Assembly (NCBI GenBank): GCA_965661115.1
Contig: CBFICO010000053.1
Span: forward strand, 1 to 17,241
Length of the DNA stretch: 17,241 nucleotides
Source of the DNA: UBA6770 sp965661115
GTDB taxonomy: Bacteria > Bacteroidota > Bacteroidia > Flavobacteriales_G > Salibacteraceae
Reading direction: 5' to 3'
Every line of letters starts with the position of its first letter. Within the stretch, counting starts at the first letter, position 1. The notes under the pieces were generated by a model, which was not told the origin of the DNA, did no database searches, and saw nothing but the letters and a program-made list of their open reading frames with translations. Shown piece after piece: positions 6,519-15,090 of the stretch. Both the position numbers and the translations under genes were made by a program.

Positions 6519-7907
6519 ATGAATTTTGATCTTATTGTATTAGGAAGTGGACCAGGCGGATATGTTGCCGCTATTAGAGCAGCTCAGTTAGGGCAAAAAG
6601 TCGCAATTGTTGAGCGTGAGTCGCTTGGCGGTATTTGCTTAAACTGGGGCTGTATCCCAACAAAAGCATTATTAAAGAGTGCACAGGTTTTCAGTTACCT
6701 AAGTCATGCAGAAGATTTTGGAATTACTATTAAAGAGGCAAATGCTGATTTTAATGCAGTGGTGAAAAGATCGCGCGGAGTTGCCGATAAAATGAGTAAC
6801 GGAATTCAGTTCTTAATGAAAAAGAACAAGATTGAAGTAATAATGGGTACTGGTAAACTTAAATCTGGTACTGAGCTTACTGTTACAGACGATAAAGGAA
6901 AAGAAACTATTTATTCAGCTAGGAATATCATTTTAGCAACAGGAGCTCGTTCTAGAGAGTTACCAAATCTTCCTCAAGATGGAAAGAAAATCATTGGGTA
7001 CAGAGAAGCCATGACGCTTCCAAAGCAACCTAAAAAAATGGTTGTTGTAGGTTCAGGAGCAATAGGATCTGAGTTTGCCTACTTCTACCAAACTATGGAT
7101 ACCGAAGTAACGCTAATTGAATACATGCCAGAAATTGTTCCCGTTGAAGACGTTGAAGTTTCAAAGCAACTAGGTCGATCTTTCAAAAAATCTGGAATGA
7201 AGGTTATGACTTCTTCTGAGGTGCTTTCTGTTGATACAAAAGGTACTGGATGTAAAGTGAAGGTTAAAACCAAAAAAGGAGAAGAAATTATCGATTGCGA
7301 TATAGTGTTATCAGCAGTAGGTATTGCTACTAACATCGAAAACATTGGATTAGAAGATGTTGGTGTTGCAACAGACCGCGGTAAAGTAATGGTAAATGAT
7401 TACTACCAAACAAATATCCCTACTGTTTGGGCTATTGGAGATATCGTTCCTGGTCAAGCTTTAGCGCACGTTGCTTCTGCTGAAGGGATTACAGCAGTAG
7501 AAAAAATTGCAGGATTAAACCCAGAACCAATCGATTATAACAATATTCCAGGCTGCACATACTGTTTCCCAGAAGTTGCTTCTGTTGGCTACACAGAGCA
7601 AGCAGCAAAAGATGCAGGCTACGAATTAAAAGTAGGAAAATTCCCATTCTCTGCTTCCGGTAAAGCAAGTGCTGCAGGACATAACGAAGGTTTTGTAAAG
7701 CTCATTTTCGATGCTAAATATGGCGAATTATTAGGTGGTCACATGATTGGGTACAACGTAACCGAAATGATAGCAGAAATTGTAGCTCTAAGAAAATTAG
7801 AAACTACTGGTCACGAAATCATTAAAACTGTTCACCCTCACCCAACTATGAGTGAGGCTGTAATGGAAGCAGCAGCCGCTGCATACGATGAAGTGATTCA
7901 CGTTTAA
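6519..7907 (+). CDS. lpdA: Dihydrolipoyl dehydrogenase (E3)
   Basis: A 462-residue FAD-dependent pyridine-nucleotide disulfide oxidoreductase that reoxidises dihydrolipoamide in the pyruvate and 2-oxoglutarate dehydrogenase complexes and the glycine cleavage system. The N-terminal GSGPGGYVAAIRAAQLG binds FAD. The redox disulfide is C40 and C45 in GGICLNWGCIPTKALL, a second GxGxxG (GSGAIGSEFAYF) binds NAD, and the second FAD contact is 'WAIGDIVPGQALAHVASAEG'. The C-terminal dimerisation domain carries the catalytic pair H441/E446 in HPHPTMSE. The length is normal, and the LNWGC context distinguishes it from glutathione or mercuric reductases. No E1 or E2 genes are adjacent, so the gene stands alone. 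It ends 16 bases before a strong intrinsic terminator and is probably monocistronic. Confidence 0.95.
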   Translation: MNFDLIVLGSGPGGYVAAIRAAQLGQKVAIVERESLGGICLNWGCIPTKALLKSAQVFSYLSHAEDFGITIKEANADFNAVVKRSRGVADKMSNGIQFLMKKNKIEVIMGTGKLKSGTELTVTDDKGKETIYSARNIILATGARSRELPNLPQDGKKIIGYREAMTLPKQPKKMVVVGSGAIGSEFAYFYQTMDTEVTLIEYMPEIVPVEDVEVSKQLGRSFKKSGMKVMTSSEVLSVDTKGTGCKVKVKTKKGEEIIDCDIVLSAVGIATNIENIGLEDVGVATDRGKVMVNDYYQTNIPTVWAIGDIVPGQALAHVASAEGITAVEKIAGLNPEPIDYNNIPGCTYCFPEVASVGYTEQAAKDAGYELKVGKFPFSASGKASAAGHNEGFVKLIFDAKYGELLGGHMIGYNVTEMIAEIVALRKLETTGHEIIKTVHPHPTMSEAVMEAAAAAYDEVIHV

Positions 7908-7923
7908 TACAGAAATTGAATTC

Positions 7924-7960
7924 AAAAAAAACCTTGCGCTTGTGCGCGAGGTTTTTTTTT
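7924..7960 (+). terminator. Intrinsic terminator after lpdA
   Basis: A perfect hairpin with arms 7930-7939 (AACCTTGCGC) and 7944-7953 (GCGCGAGGTT) forms ten pairs including one T-G wobble, with a TTGT loop at 7940-7943. It is followed by a run of T to 7960 and preceded by a run of A from 7924, so it could also act on transcription from the opposite side. It separates lpdA from the polysaccharide locus. Confidence 0.93.
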
Positions 7961-8044
7961 GCTCGATTGTTAAGACATTTAAGTTAAAGTCAACGGAAGC
8001 TTAACGTTCATTTCTTACTTTCACGATTCAATTCCAAAAGCGAT

Positions 8045-9985
8045 ATGTGCGGAATAACTGGCATAATTTCACTTCAAGACTCAAGCGATGCTATTTCTGA
8101 CCAATTAGCAAATGCTACCAATGCGTTAAATAAAAGAGGACCGGATTCTTTTGGAATTTATAATGAGGGGAAAATTGCTCTTGGTCACAGGCGCCTAGCA
8201 ATTATTGATACCAACAAAGAAGCTAATCAACCAATGCACGATAGCTCTGGCAGATATATGATTGTATTTAACGGAGAGATTTATAATTACAGGGTATACC
8301 GGGAATTACTCATCAATAAAGGAGTTCAATTCAAAACCAATTCAGATACCGAAGTTTTGCTCCAGCTGTACATCAATGAAGGAGTAAAATGTTTGGATAA
8401 ACTCAACGGTTTTTTCGCTTTCGCAATTTTCGATAAGCAAGAACAATCCTTGTTTATTGCGCGAGACAGAATTGGAATAAAGCCCCTACTCTTTACTTTA
8501 CAAGATAACTTCTTTGCTTTTGGGTCCGAATTAAAGTCCGTAATGCAATATCCAATTGAAAAAGAAATTGATAAAATCTCGCTCTTTACGTATTTGCAAC
8601 TGAACTACATTCCAGCACCTCATTCCATTTTTGAGCGGGTTAATAAACTAGAGCCGGGTCATTATGTATTTATAGAAAACATCAATCAATTAACCTCAGA
8701 AGCTGTTCAACCAATTAGATATTACACTATACCCAAACCTGATTTTACAGTAAAAGACTTAAATCCAATTTCCTACGAAACAGCGCGTACCAATTTTATG
8801 GAGATTCTAAAAGAGTCGGTTCAAAAAAGAATGATTGCCGATGTTCCGCTAGGAGCATTTTTAAGCGGCGGAATAGACAGCTCTGTTGTTTGTGCTTTGG
8901 CGTCAAGATACACGGATAAACTAAAAACCTTTTCCATTGGATTTGCAGATCACGAGTTTTTTGATGAAACCGATTATGCAGAAGAGGTGGCTGAAAAATT
9001 TAAAACGGATCATACTACGTTTAAGTTAACTAACCAAGATTTGCTGGACCATGTGGAAGAATGCCTTGATTACATCGACGAGCCATTTGCGGACTCCAGC
9101 GCGTTGAACGTGTACATTCTGAGCAAAAAAACCAAGCAAGAAGTAAAAGTTGCACTTAGCGGAGACGGCGCGGACGAAATGTTTGCGGGCTACAATAAAC
9201 ATGCTGCTGAATTAAAAGCTATTAACCCTAATAATTCCACTAAAGTTGCAGCTGCCCTTGCTCCTTTAATGAAGCAATTACCTAAAAACCGGGATAGTAA
9301 ATTGGGAAACGTAAATCGTCAGATTCAGCGTTTTGCCGAAGGCATGAAATTACCCGCCAATGAGCGCTATTGGCAATGGGCCACTTTCAGAAATGAGGAA
9401 ACCGTAAATTATTTACTAAAAGAAAGTTATGAGCAAAAAATTCATCGTCTTTCTGACGAGGCCTATTCCTACAAAAAACGCAAAGAGCAAATTTTAAAAT
9501 CAATTGGTAAAATTGGCAACATAAATAACGTTCTCTATACTGATATGCACTTGGTTTTGCCTAACGATATGCTTTTTAAAGTTGACCACATGTCAATGGC
9601 TAACGGACTTGAAGTGCGCACACCATTCTTAGATCATAACTTGGTGAATTTTGCGTTTGAAATTCCAACACAATTCAAAATCAATCAGAATATTCAAAAA
9701 AAAATTGTTCAAGATACTTTTAGGAATATTCTTCCAAAACGATTGTACAATCGGTCAAAAAAAGGTTTTGAAATTCCGGTAACCGACTGGCTAAAAAAAG
9801 ACCTCAATTATTTAATTGTAGGAGAACTTTTTTCAAAAGACTTCGTTTTAGAACAAGGCATTTTTAATTGGACAGCAATCGAAAAACAACTCAAAAGACT
9901 AAACAGTAAAGACGTGGGTAATTCACCAGGCACCTTATGGAATTTGATGGTTTTTCAACGTTGGTATAAAAAACACATGATGTAG
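8045..9985 (+). CDS. asnB: Asparagine synthase (glutamine-hydrolysing) / AsnB-type amidotransferase
   Basis: A 646-residue two-domain cytosolic enzyme. The N-terminal class II glutaminase domain (residues 2 to about 215) starts with MCGITGI, with Cys2 as nucleophile after Met removal. It also holds 'NKRGPDSFG', 'ALGHRRLAIID' and NGEIYN (76-81). The synthase domain has the ATP pyrophosphatase loop SGGIDSS (274-280), 'DEPFADSSALNVYILSK', 'VALSGDGADEMFAGY' and 'VDHMSMANGLEVRTPFLD'. All key elements are present. Known members amidate aspartate to asparagine. Members in polysaccharide loci have been proposed to amidate sugar acids, and this gene is the first of such a locus, 5 bases before a glycosyltransferase gene. 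Sequence alone does not decide between the two roles. The length is like Bacillus AsnB rather than the shorter E. coli enzyme. Only a weak promoter-like TACTTTCA (8016-8023) is seen upstream. Confidence 0.92.
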   Translation: MCGITGIISLQDSSDAISDQLANATNALNKRGPDSFGIYNEGKIALGHRRLAIIDTNKEANQPMHDSSGRYMIVFNGEIYNYRVYRELLINKGVQFKTNSDTEVLLQLYINEGVKCLDKLNGFFAFAIFDKQEQSLFIARDRIGIKPLLFTLQDNFFAFGSELKSVMQYPIEKEIDKISLFTYLQLNYIPAPHSIFERVNKLEPGHYVFIENINQLTSEAVQPIRYYTIPKPDFTVKDLNPISYETARTNFMEILKESVQKRMIADVPLGAFLSGGIDSSVVCALASRYTDKLKTFSIGFADHEFFDETDYAEEVAEKFKTDHTTFKLTNQDLLDHVEECLDYIDEPFADSSALNVYILSKKTKQEVKVALSGDGADEMFAGYNKHAAELKAINPNNSTKVAAALAPLMKQLPKNRDSKLGNVNRQIQRFAEGMKLPANERYWQWATFRNEETVNYLLKESYEQKIHRLSDEAYSYKKRKEQILKSIGKIGNINNVLYTDMHLVLPNDMLFKVDHMSMANGLEVRTPFLDHNLVNFAFEIPTQFKINQNIQKKIVQDTFRNILPKRLYNRSKKGFEIPVTDWLKKDLNYLIVGELFSKDFVLEQGIFNWTAIEKQLKRLNSKDVGNSPGTLWNLMVFQRWYKKHMM

Positions 9986-9990
9986 TTGGT

Positions 9991-11175
9991 ATGCCAAAAG
10001 TGCTTAGAATTCTAAATCGATTTAATGTCGGAGGCCCCACCTATAACGCCAGTTATCTAAGTAGATACCTGTCCGATAAGTACGAAACCAAACTAATTGG
10101 TGGCGATAAAGATCCTAGTGAAGCTTCTTCTCTTTATATTCCAAAAAACTTAGGTTTAGAACCTGAAGTAATTCTTGAAATGCGCCGATCACTAAACCCA
10201 ATACAAGATTACCGTTCATACAATCGCATAAAACAAATTATAACGGAATACCAACCAGACATAGTTCATACCCACGCTTCTAAAGCTGGAGCCATCGGAC
10301 GATTAGCTGCAATATCGAGTAAGGTTCCCGTAATTGTACACACGTTTCACGGACATGTTTTTCACGGTTATTTTAACCCCATTGTAGCAAGAGTATATAA
10401 ATTCATTGAACGCTACTTGGCAAAAAAATCAAGTGCAATAATTGCTATTAGCGACATTCAAAAACAAGAGCTTAGTCAAGATCATAAAATTGCCGATAGA
10501 GATAAATTTCATGTAATTCCTTTAGGATTTGATTTAAAAAGATTCTCAGAAAATGTCGAAGAAAAGAGAGCTTCATTCCGTCAAAAATTTGGAATTGAAA
10601 AAGGAGAAATTGCGGTTGGAATTATTGGAAGATTAGTACCTATCAAAAATCACCAACTCTTTATAAACGCTGCGAAACATGTATCGCAAAATAGCAATAA
10701 GCGTGTACGTTTTGTAATAATTGGAGACGGCGAATCAAAAGAAGAAATAGAACAACAATGCATTGCGGCAAGCTTATCTTACGGAAATGGCAAAAATGGC
10801 GAGAATGTAATATTTACCTCTTGGGTAAAAGAAGTAGATTGGGCATTGGCTGGATTAGATATAGTTTGCTTGACCAGCTTAAATGAGGGTACGCCAGTTA
10901 GTTTAATTGAAGCTCAAGCCGCTGAAAAGCCAGTTATAAGTACCGAAGTTGGAGGAATTAAAAATGTAGTATTACTAAATAAATCTGCTTTTCTTACCAA
11001 AACTGAAGAAGAAGAAAAATACTGCAATTACGTTTTAAAAATGGTTGAAGACGATGCACTTAGGAACTCTATGTCCAAAGCTGGAAAAGAAATGGTACTT
11101 AAAGAGTTTAGCTACAGCACCTTAGTTCAAAACGTAGAGAATTTATACGACCAATTGTTAAATATGCGCCAATAA
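9991..11175 (+). CDS. GT4-family glycosyltransferase (GT-B fold)
   Basis: A 394-residue cytoplasmic or membrane-associated sugar transferase. The N-terminal half has 'RILNRFNVGGPTYNASYLSRYL', a glycine-containing acceptor loop, and 'DIVHTHASKAGAIGRLAA'. The C-terminal half has 'VGIIGRLVPIKNHQLFINAA' and the GT4 EX7E motif EGTPVSLIE (E299 and E307), followed by 'KPVISTEVGGIKNVV', which binds the nucleotide-sugar donor. The enzyme is retaining by family. Donor and acceptor sugars are unknown. It starts 5 bases after the AsnB-type gene, so the two are probably one operon, and it most likely adds a residue to the lipid-linked repeat unit of the exopolysaccharide made by this locus. No signal peptide or transmembrane helix is apparent. 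Confidence 0.92.
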   Translation: MPKVLRILNRFNVGGPTYNASYLSRYLSDKYETKLIGGDKDPSEASSLYIPKNLGLEPEVILEMRRSLNPIQDYRSYNRIKQIITEYQPDIVHTHASKAGAIGRLAAISSKVPVIVHTFHGHVFHGYFNPIVARVYKFIERYLAKKSSAIIAISDIQKQELSQDHKIADRDKFHVIPLGFDLKRFSENVEEKRASFRQKFGIEKGEIAVGIIGRLVPIKNHQLFINAAKHVSQNSNKRVRFVIIGDGESKEEIEQQCIAASLSYGNGKNGENVIFTSWVKEVDWALAGLDIVCLTSLNEGTPVSLIEAQAAEKPVISTEVGGIKNVVLLNKSAFLTKTEEEEKYCNYVLKMVEDDALRNSMSKAGKEMVLKEFSYSTLVQNVENLYDQLLNMRQ

Positions 11176-11196
11176 GACGCACTTTTGGTAAATAGT

Positions 11197-11204
11197 TAAA
11201 TTTG
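11197..11204 (+). promoter_or_regulatory. Candidate -7 promoter box (TAAATTTG) before the export lipoprotein gene
   Basis: TAAATTTG exactly matches TAnnTTTG in the 47-base gap upstream of the Wza-like gene, 18 bases before its ATG at 11223. It would give the export genes an internal promoter. The terminal TTG (11202-11204) is in frame with the gene but is not its start. No clear -33 TTG is seen. Confidence 0.42.
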
Positions 11205-11222
11205 CAACCGCAAAATTCAAAC

Positions 11223-12023
11223 ATGAAATTACTACGTTTACTATTTGTTTTTCTGGCCTCGGGACTATTCTTTACCAGTTGTATCAACCAAAGCATTATG
11301 CTTAAAACAAGCAAAGAGTATGTTTTTGATACTCCAACAAAAGACTCTGTTGATGCAGGTTACATTATTCAACCTAACGACTTATTCTTTTTTAGACTGT
11401 ATGCAAATGATGGTTTTAAACTGATTGACATTTCTGGTCAAAACCAAGGTGGAGGCGGTAATATGATGAATATGAACCCCCAGGGCATTGCCATGTTTAG
11501 CTACTTGGTTGAAACGGATAGCACGGTAAAGCTTCCTGTTTTAGGACGAGTTGAAATTGGTGGAAAAACAGTTCGTGAGGCCGAACTATTCTTGCAGGAG
11601 AAATATGCCTATTCATTTAATGACCCGTTTATACAGCTATTTGTAAATAACAGAAGGGTATTTGTTTTTCCGGGTGCGGCTGGCGCAGCTACGGTGGTAA
11701 GTTTAAGAAACAACAACACCACCTTAATTGAAGCGCTAGCAATGGCTGGAGGTCTATCTGAATTTGGTAAAGCCCAGAAAATTAAGCTAATTCGTAAAAC
11801 CAGCAACCCTGAAGATCCTTTGGTATACGAGTTCGATATGAGTACTATTGAAGGGGTAAAACACGCTAGTATGGTGCTTCAAACAGAAGACATTATTTAT
11901 GTTGAGCCAAGAAGACGAATTGCTGCTAACGTATTGAGAGAAATTGCTCCGTTTGTAAGTATTCTCACATCTGTACTATTAACGGTAACTACCATTCAGG
12001 CATTAACCGCATTGAATAACTAA
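11223..12023 (+). CDS. Wza-like polysaccharide export outer-membrane lipoprotein
   Basis: A 266-residue lipoprotein. The ATG at 11223 gives a perfect lipoprotein signal, MKLLRLLFVFLASGLFFTSC, with lipidated Cys20. An in-frame TTG at 11202 would add seven residues ahead of the signal and coincides with a promoter box, so it is rejected. Residues about 44-140 form the polysaccharide export (Poly_export) domain, starting 'GYIIQPNDLFFFRLYA' and ending 'YSFNDPFIQLFVNNR'. They are interrupted by a Gly/Asn/Met-rich loop (GGGGNMMNMNPQG). An SLBB-type domain follows (about 146-195, 'TLIEALAMAGGLSEFGKAQKI'). A hydrophobic C-terminal helix (about 243-261) probably crosses the outer membrane, like the Wza helical barrel. 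It should form the exit channel that docks with the tyrosine kinase encoded immediately downstream with no gap. Confidence 0.92.
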   Translation: MKLLRLLFVFLASGLFFTSCINQSIMLKTSKEYVFDTPTKDSVDAGYIIQPNDLFFFRLYANDGFKLIDISGQNQGGGGNMMNMNPQGIAMFSYLVETDSTVKLPVLGRVEIGGKTVREAELFLQEKYAYSFNDPFIQLFVNNRRVFVFPGAAGAATVVSLRNNNTTLIEALAMAGGLSEFGKAQKIKLIRKTSNPEDPLVYEFDMSTIEGVKHASMVLQTEDIIYVEPRRRIAANVLREIAPFVSILTSVLLTVTTIQALTALNN

Positions 12024-14486
12024 ATGTACCAGGACACAAGGGAAGATAAAAACGAGAGTATTGACCACTACAAAGAGCGGTTAACCAAATTCAGTCAGGA
12101 TTTTGAGCTGGGTTTGTTTGTACACCTTGCCCAGAAAAGTTTGCTGTGGATTGTGCTCTTCTTTGTGTTAGCCTTTTCAAGCGCTTATATCTATTTGCGC
12201 TATTCTCAACCACTTTTCCAGAGTACTAGTATTCTTCAACTTAAAGAATCTAACAAAGCCTCTCAACTACTAGAGATTGACATCGCTGGACAAAATCAAA
12301 ACGACGATATGATGTCGGATTTGGAGGTAATCCGCTCCAAAGAATTTTTAAAAACTATTTTCAAAAAACTACCGCTAGACGTAACGTACTACAACGAAGG
12401 CGAGGTGCTAAATTTTGAGCTGTACAAGTCTTCACCCTACGTAATGACTTATGACGTTAAAAATGCAGAAGCCTTTCAGCACAAGTACTACGTTTATTTT
12501 CCTAATACTAGTGAGGTTAATATTTCTGTTGATGAACCGATTTCAGAAGGTAGTTTTCAAACCTTTCCCCTTTCTAGCCCCATCCAGTTGCCTTATGTTA
12601 CTTTCAAGATTAAGATCTTAGATTTTGATATTATTAAAAAAGACCAAGAAGGCTCAAAAGAAAATGAAAATGATGTCTTTTTTGTATTGAACAGCCCAAA
12701 AGCCATTGTAAATAAATATAGTAAGAACCTATCCATTAAAGTATTAAGCCAAGCAGCAAAATCAATTAGCATATCGTTTACCGACGGTAACCCACGCAAA
12801 GCAGCCGACCTTGCAAATGCTATCGCAAATGGTTTTATCGATTATGACTTAGATAGAAAAATCCACAGCTCAACACAGGTTATCGAGTTTATTGATAATC
12901 AAATCAATGAAGTTTACGGTAAACTAAAAGCCTCAGAAGTTTCAATTCAAGAGTTTAAGCTAGCGAACAAAGTTACTGGCTCTGAAGAGCTTACAGGTTT
13001 ATATTTGGATAGATTAGGCAAACTTGAAGAGGAGCTAATTCAACTACAATTAGAGCAAGAAATTCTCGCAGAAGTAAAGAAGGCTGCAGTGAGTAAATCA
13101 GACTCTATTGAAGTGCATGAGTTACTGCCTCTTTTAGCAGGAACACAATTTGAAGACAATATCATGCAGCAAATAACCTATTTGCAAGAAATGCAGGTAG
13201 AAAAAGAACAGAGTTTGTACGAGGTAACTGCATCTAGTGGACGAGTTCAAAACTTAGAATATCAAGTTCGTATTCAAAAAAAGTTACTGATTGAGAGTGT
13301 TCTTTCCATGGAAACTAAGCTCAACAACAGAATCAATAGTATCAAAAACAAAGTGAATGAAATTGAATCTACCTTTAGCGGACTTCCATTACAAGAATTG
13401 AAATATTCTAGATTAAAACGAATATTCACGATCAACGAAAAATTCTACACCCTCCTACTCGAGAAAAAAGCCGAGTACGCAATTGCAAAGGCGGGAATTG
13501 TGCCCGAGAGTGTTATTCTAGAAAAGGCAACTCCAGTTCACGCACCTATCTCACCAGACAAAAAACTAGTTTATGCGATGTTTTTGGTGATTGCATTTTT
13601 CCTATCAATTTCAATGGTAATAATCCGGTACTTGAGTTATAACCACATTGGTTCGTTGAATGAAATCGTGAAAATGACCAATGCTTCCGTTGGTACTTTA
13701 GGAATTGTTCCTAAAGTAAAAGAGAATATTCCGGTTAGCCAATTGGTGGTTGATAAGCGACCGAAATCAGTTCTTGCTGAATCGTTTAGAGCACTTAGAA
13801 CAAATCTTCAGTTTTTAACAGCTGATACTACAGGCTCAAAAATTATTGCAATTACTTCAACGATTTCTGGAGAAGGAAAAACCTTTGTTGCCATTAATCT
13901 TGGGGGTATCATTGCTTTTTCAGGAAGAAAAGTAATTATCCTCGATTTGGATATGCGTAAACCAAAAATCCATAAAGGGTTTAACGTTCAAAACAAACGC
14001 GGTATGTCAACTCTACTTATTGGAAAAGACAACATTGAGGATACCATACAAGCTAGTCAGCAAACCAACTTGGATTTTATTACAGCTGGTCCAGTTCCAC
14101 CAAACCCATCGGAGTTAATTATAAATGGTAAGCTTCCAGAAATTTTAGAAGAACTTAAAAAGACCTACGATACAATTATTATTGACAACCCTCCAGTTGG
14201 ATTGGTAACTGATGGCATATATTGCCTTAAACTCGCTGATTATCCTCTATACATATTCCGCGCAGAATACAGTAAAAGAAACTTTGTTCAAATGGTTGAT
14301 CGTGTGGCCAACGAAAACAACTTAAAAAATCTTGCAGTAGTTTTAAATGGTGTAGAAATTAGAAGTGGACGTTACAGTTACAACTATAGCTACGGTTACG
14401 GATATGGCTATGGTTATGGTTATGGATATGATTACGGAGGTTATTACGAAGAACCAGAAAATCATAAAAAAGACAAGAAAAAATAA
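12024..14486 (+). CDS. Wzc-like polysaccharide co-polymerase / tyrosine autokinase
   Basis: An 820-residue inner-membrane BY-kinase. TM1 is at about 38-60 and TM2 at about 515-537. Between them lie the periplasmic Wzz domain ('PLFQSTSILQLKE' after TM1) and a long coiled-coil region (about 290-490). The cytoplasmic kinase domain has 'ESFRALRTNLQFL', Walker A with SGEGKT (615-620), Walker A' LDLDMRKP (D641, D643) and Walker B IIIDNPP (D721). Asn replaces the usual Thr or Ser of DTPP. The C-terminus is a tyrosine-rich tail with 13 Tyr between 784 and 808, then a Lys-rich end. Known members set chain length and drive export through a Wza channel in a cycle of trans-autophosphorylation on such a tail. 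The gene starts directly after the Wza-like stop. A cognate low-molecular-weight tyrosine phosphatase is not in the window. Confidence 0.94.
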   Translation: MYQDTREDKNESIDHYKERLTKFSQDFELGLFVHLAQKSLLWIVLFFVLAFSSAYIYLRYSQPLFQSTSILQLKESNKASQLLEIDIAGQNQNDDMMSDLEVIRSKEFLKTIFKKLPLDVTYYNEGEVLNFELYKSSPYVMTYDVKNAEAFQHKYYVYFPNTSEVNISVDEPISEGSFQTFPLSSPIQLPYVTFKIKILDFDIIKKDQEGSKENENDVFFVLNSPKAIVNKYSKNLSIKVLSQAAKSISISFTDGNPRKAADLANAIANGFIDYDLDRKIHSSTQVIEFIDNQINEVYGKLKASEVSIQEFKLANKVTGSEELTGLYLDRLGKLEEELIQLQLEQEILAEVKKAAVSKSDSIEVHELLPLLAGTQFEDNIMQQITYLQEMQVEKEQSLYEVTASSGRVQNLEYQVRIQKKLLIESVLSMETKLNNRINSIKNKVNEIESTFSGLPLQELKYSRLKRIFTINEKFYTLLLEKKAEYAIAKAGIVPESVILEKATPVHAPISPDKKLVYAMFLVIAFFLSISMVIIRYLSYNHIGSLNEIVKMTNASVGTLGIVPKVKENIPVSQLVVDKRPKSVLAESFRALRTNLQFLTADTTGSKIIAITSTISGEGKTFVAINLGGIIAFSGRKVIILDLDMRKPKIHKGFNVQNKRGMSTLLIGKDNIEDTIQASQQTNLDFITAGPVPPNPSELIINGKLPEILEELKKTYDTIIIDNPPVGLVTDGIYCLKLADYPLYIFRAEYSKRNFVQMVDRVANENNLKNLAVVLNGVEIRSGRYSYNYSYGYGYGYGYGYGYDYGGYYEEPENHKKDKKK
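14394..14429 (+). repeat. Hexanucleotide GGN-TAY codon repeat in the kinase tail
   Basis: Six consecutive codon pairs encode Gly-Tyr. The third-base differences (GGT, GGA, GGC with TAC or TAT) make the DNA repeat imperfect. Flanking Ser-Tyr, Asn-Tyr and Asp-Tyr pairs extend the every-second-residue tyrosine pattern from 14373 to 14447. Such an array could change length in steps of six bases without breaking the frame. Confidence 0.9.
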
Positions 14487-14489
14487 TAT

Positions 14490-15044
14490 ATGAAGGTAGT
14501 TGATGAACCCGTTCCAGGGTTATTGGTGTTAGAGCCAAATGTATTTGAAGACAAACGTGGATACTTCTTTGAATCTTACAATCAATCTGCTTTTAAAGCT
14601 ATTGGAATTAACGATGAGTTTTTACAAGACAATCAAAGCCTTTCGGTTCATAAAGGTGTACTAAGAGGATTACATTTTCAGGCTCCACCCCACGCTCAAG
14701 CAAAATTAGTGCGTGCAATATTTGGTTCAGTTTACGATGTTGTAGTAGATATCAGAAAAGGATCGCCTACCTATGGTGAGCATTTCGGAATGGTGTTATC
14801 TGAAAAAAATAAAGCTACTATGTACATTCCAGCGGGTTTTGCGCATGGATTTGTAACCCTCGAAGAAAATACCCTCTTCAATTACAAATGCTCTAACCTA
14901 TACAACAAAGCCTCAGAAGGCGGTATAATGTGGAACGATAAAGACCTGAATATTGATTGGAACGTTGACAATCCAATTCTCTCGGATAAAGACAACCTCA
15001 ATCCTTCTTTTGCGGATTTTGATTCACCGTTTGTGTATAAATAA
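14490..15044 (+). CDS. rfbC: dTDP-4-dehydrorhamnose 3,5-epimerase (RmlC)
   Basis: A 184-residue cupin-fold enzyme that epimerises dTDP-4-keto-6-deoxyglucose at C3 and C5 in dTDP-L-rhamnose synthesis. The catalytic His is H62 in LRGLHFQ and the catalytic Tyr is Y132 in FNYKCSN. Also visible are 'LQDNQSLSVHKGVLRG', 'AKLVRAIFGSVYDVVVDIRKGSPTYG' and 'YIPAGFAHGFVTLEE', all diagnostic of the family. The length is normal. It starts 3 bases after the kinase stop, so it is the last gene of the export unit. The other dTDP-rhamnose genes (rmlA, rmlB, rmlD) are not present here. A product other than rhamnose, made from the same 4-keto-6-deoxy intermediate by a related 3- or 3,5-epimerase, remains possible. 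The locus polymer probably contains a deoxyhexose. Confidence 0.95.
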   Translation: MKVVDEPVPGLLVLEPNVFEDKRGYFFESYNQSAFKAIGINDEFLQDNQSLSVHKGVLRGLHFQAPPHAQAKLVRAIFGSVYDVVVDIRKGSPTYGEHFGMVLSEKNKATMYIPAGFAHGFVTLEENTLFNYKCSNLYNKASEGGIMWNDKDLNIDWNVDNPILSDKDNLNPSFADFDSPFVYK

Positions 15045-15090
15045 CCTAGACTAAACCAACTAGAGCCGTGCATATCCTTTCTCCTTTTTC

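Noticed and set aside
7969..8005. Inverted GTTAAG (7969-7974) and CTTAAC (8000-8005) upstream of the AsnB-type gene as a possible operator
   Set aside because: Six-base arms with a 25-base spacer are expected by chance in this composition, and no second copy occurs in the window.
8016..8023. TACTTTCA as the promoter box of the polysaccharide operon
   Set aside because: It misses two of the six defined positions of TAnnTTTG and has no upstream partner. A promoter is expected in this gap after the terminator, but this match is too weak to list.
14394..14429. GGN-TAY repeat considered as a CRISPR-like or noncoding tandem array
   Set aside because: The period is six bases, it stays in frame with the kinase gene, and it continues the Tyr-rich tail, so it is a coding repeat.
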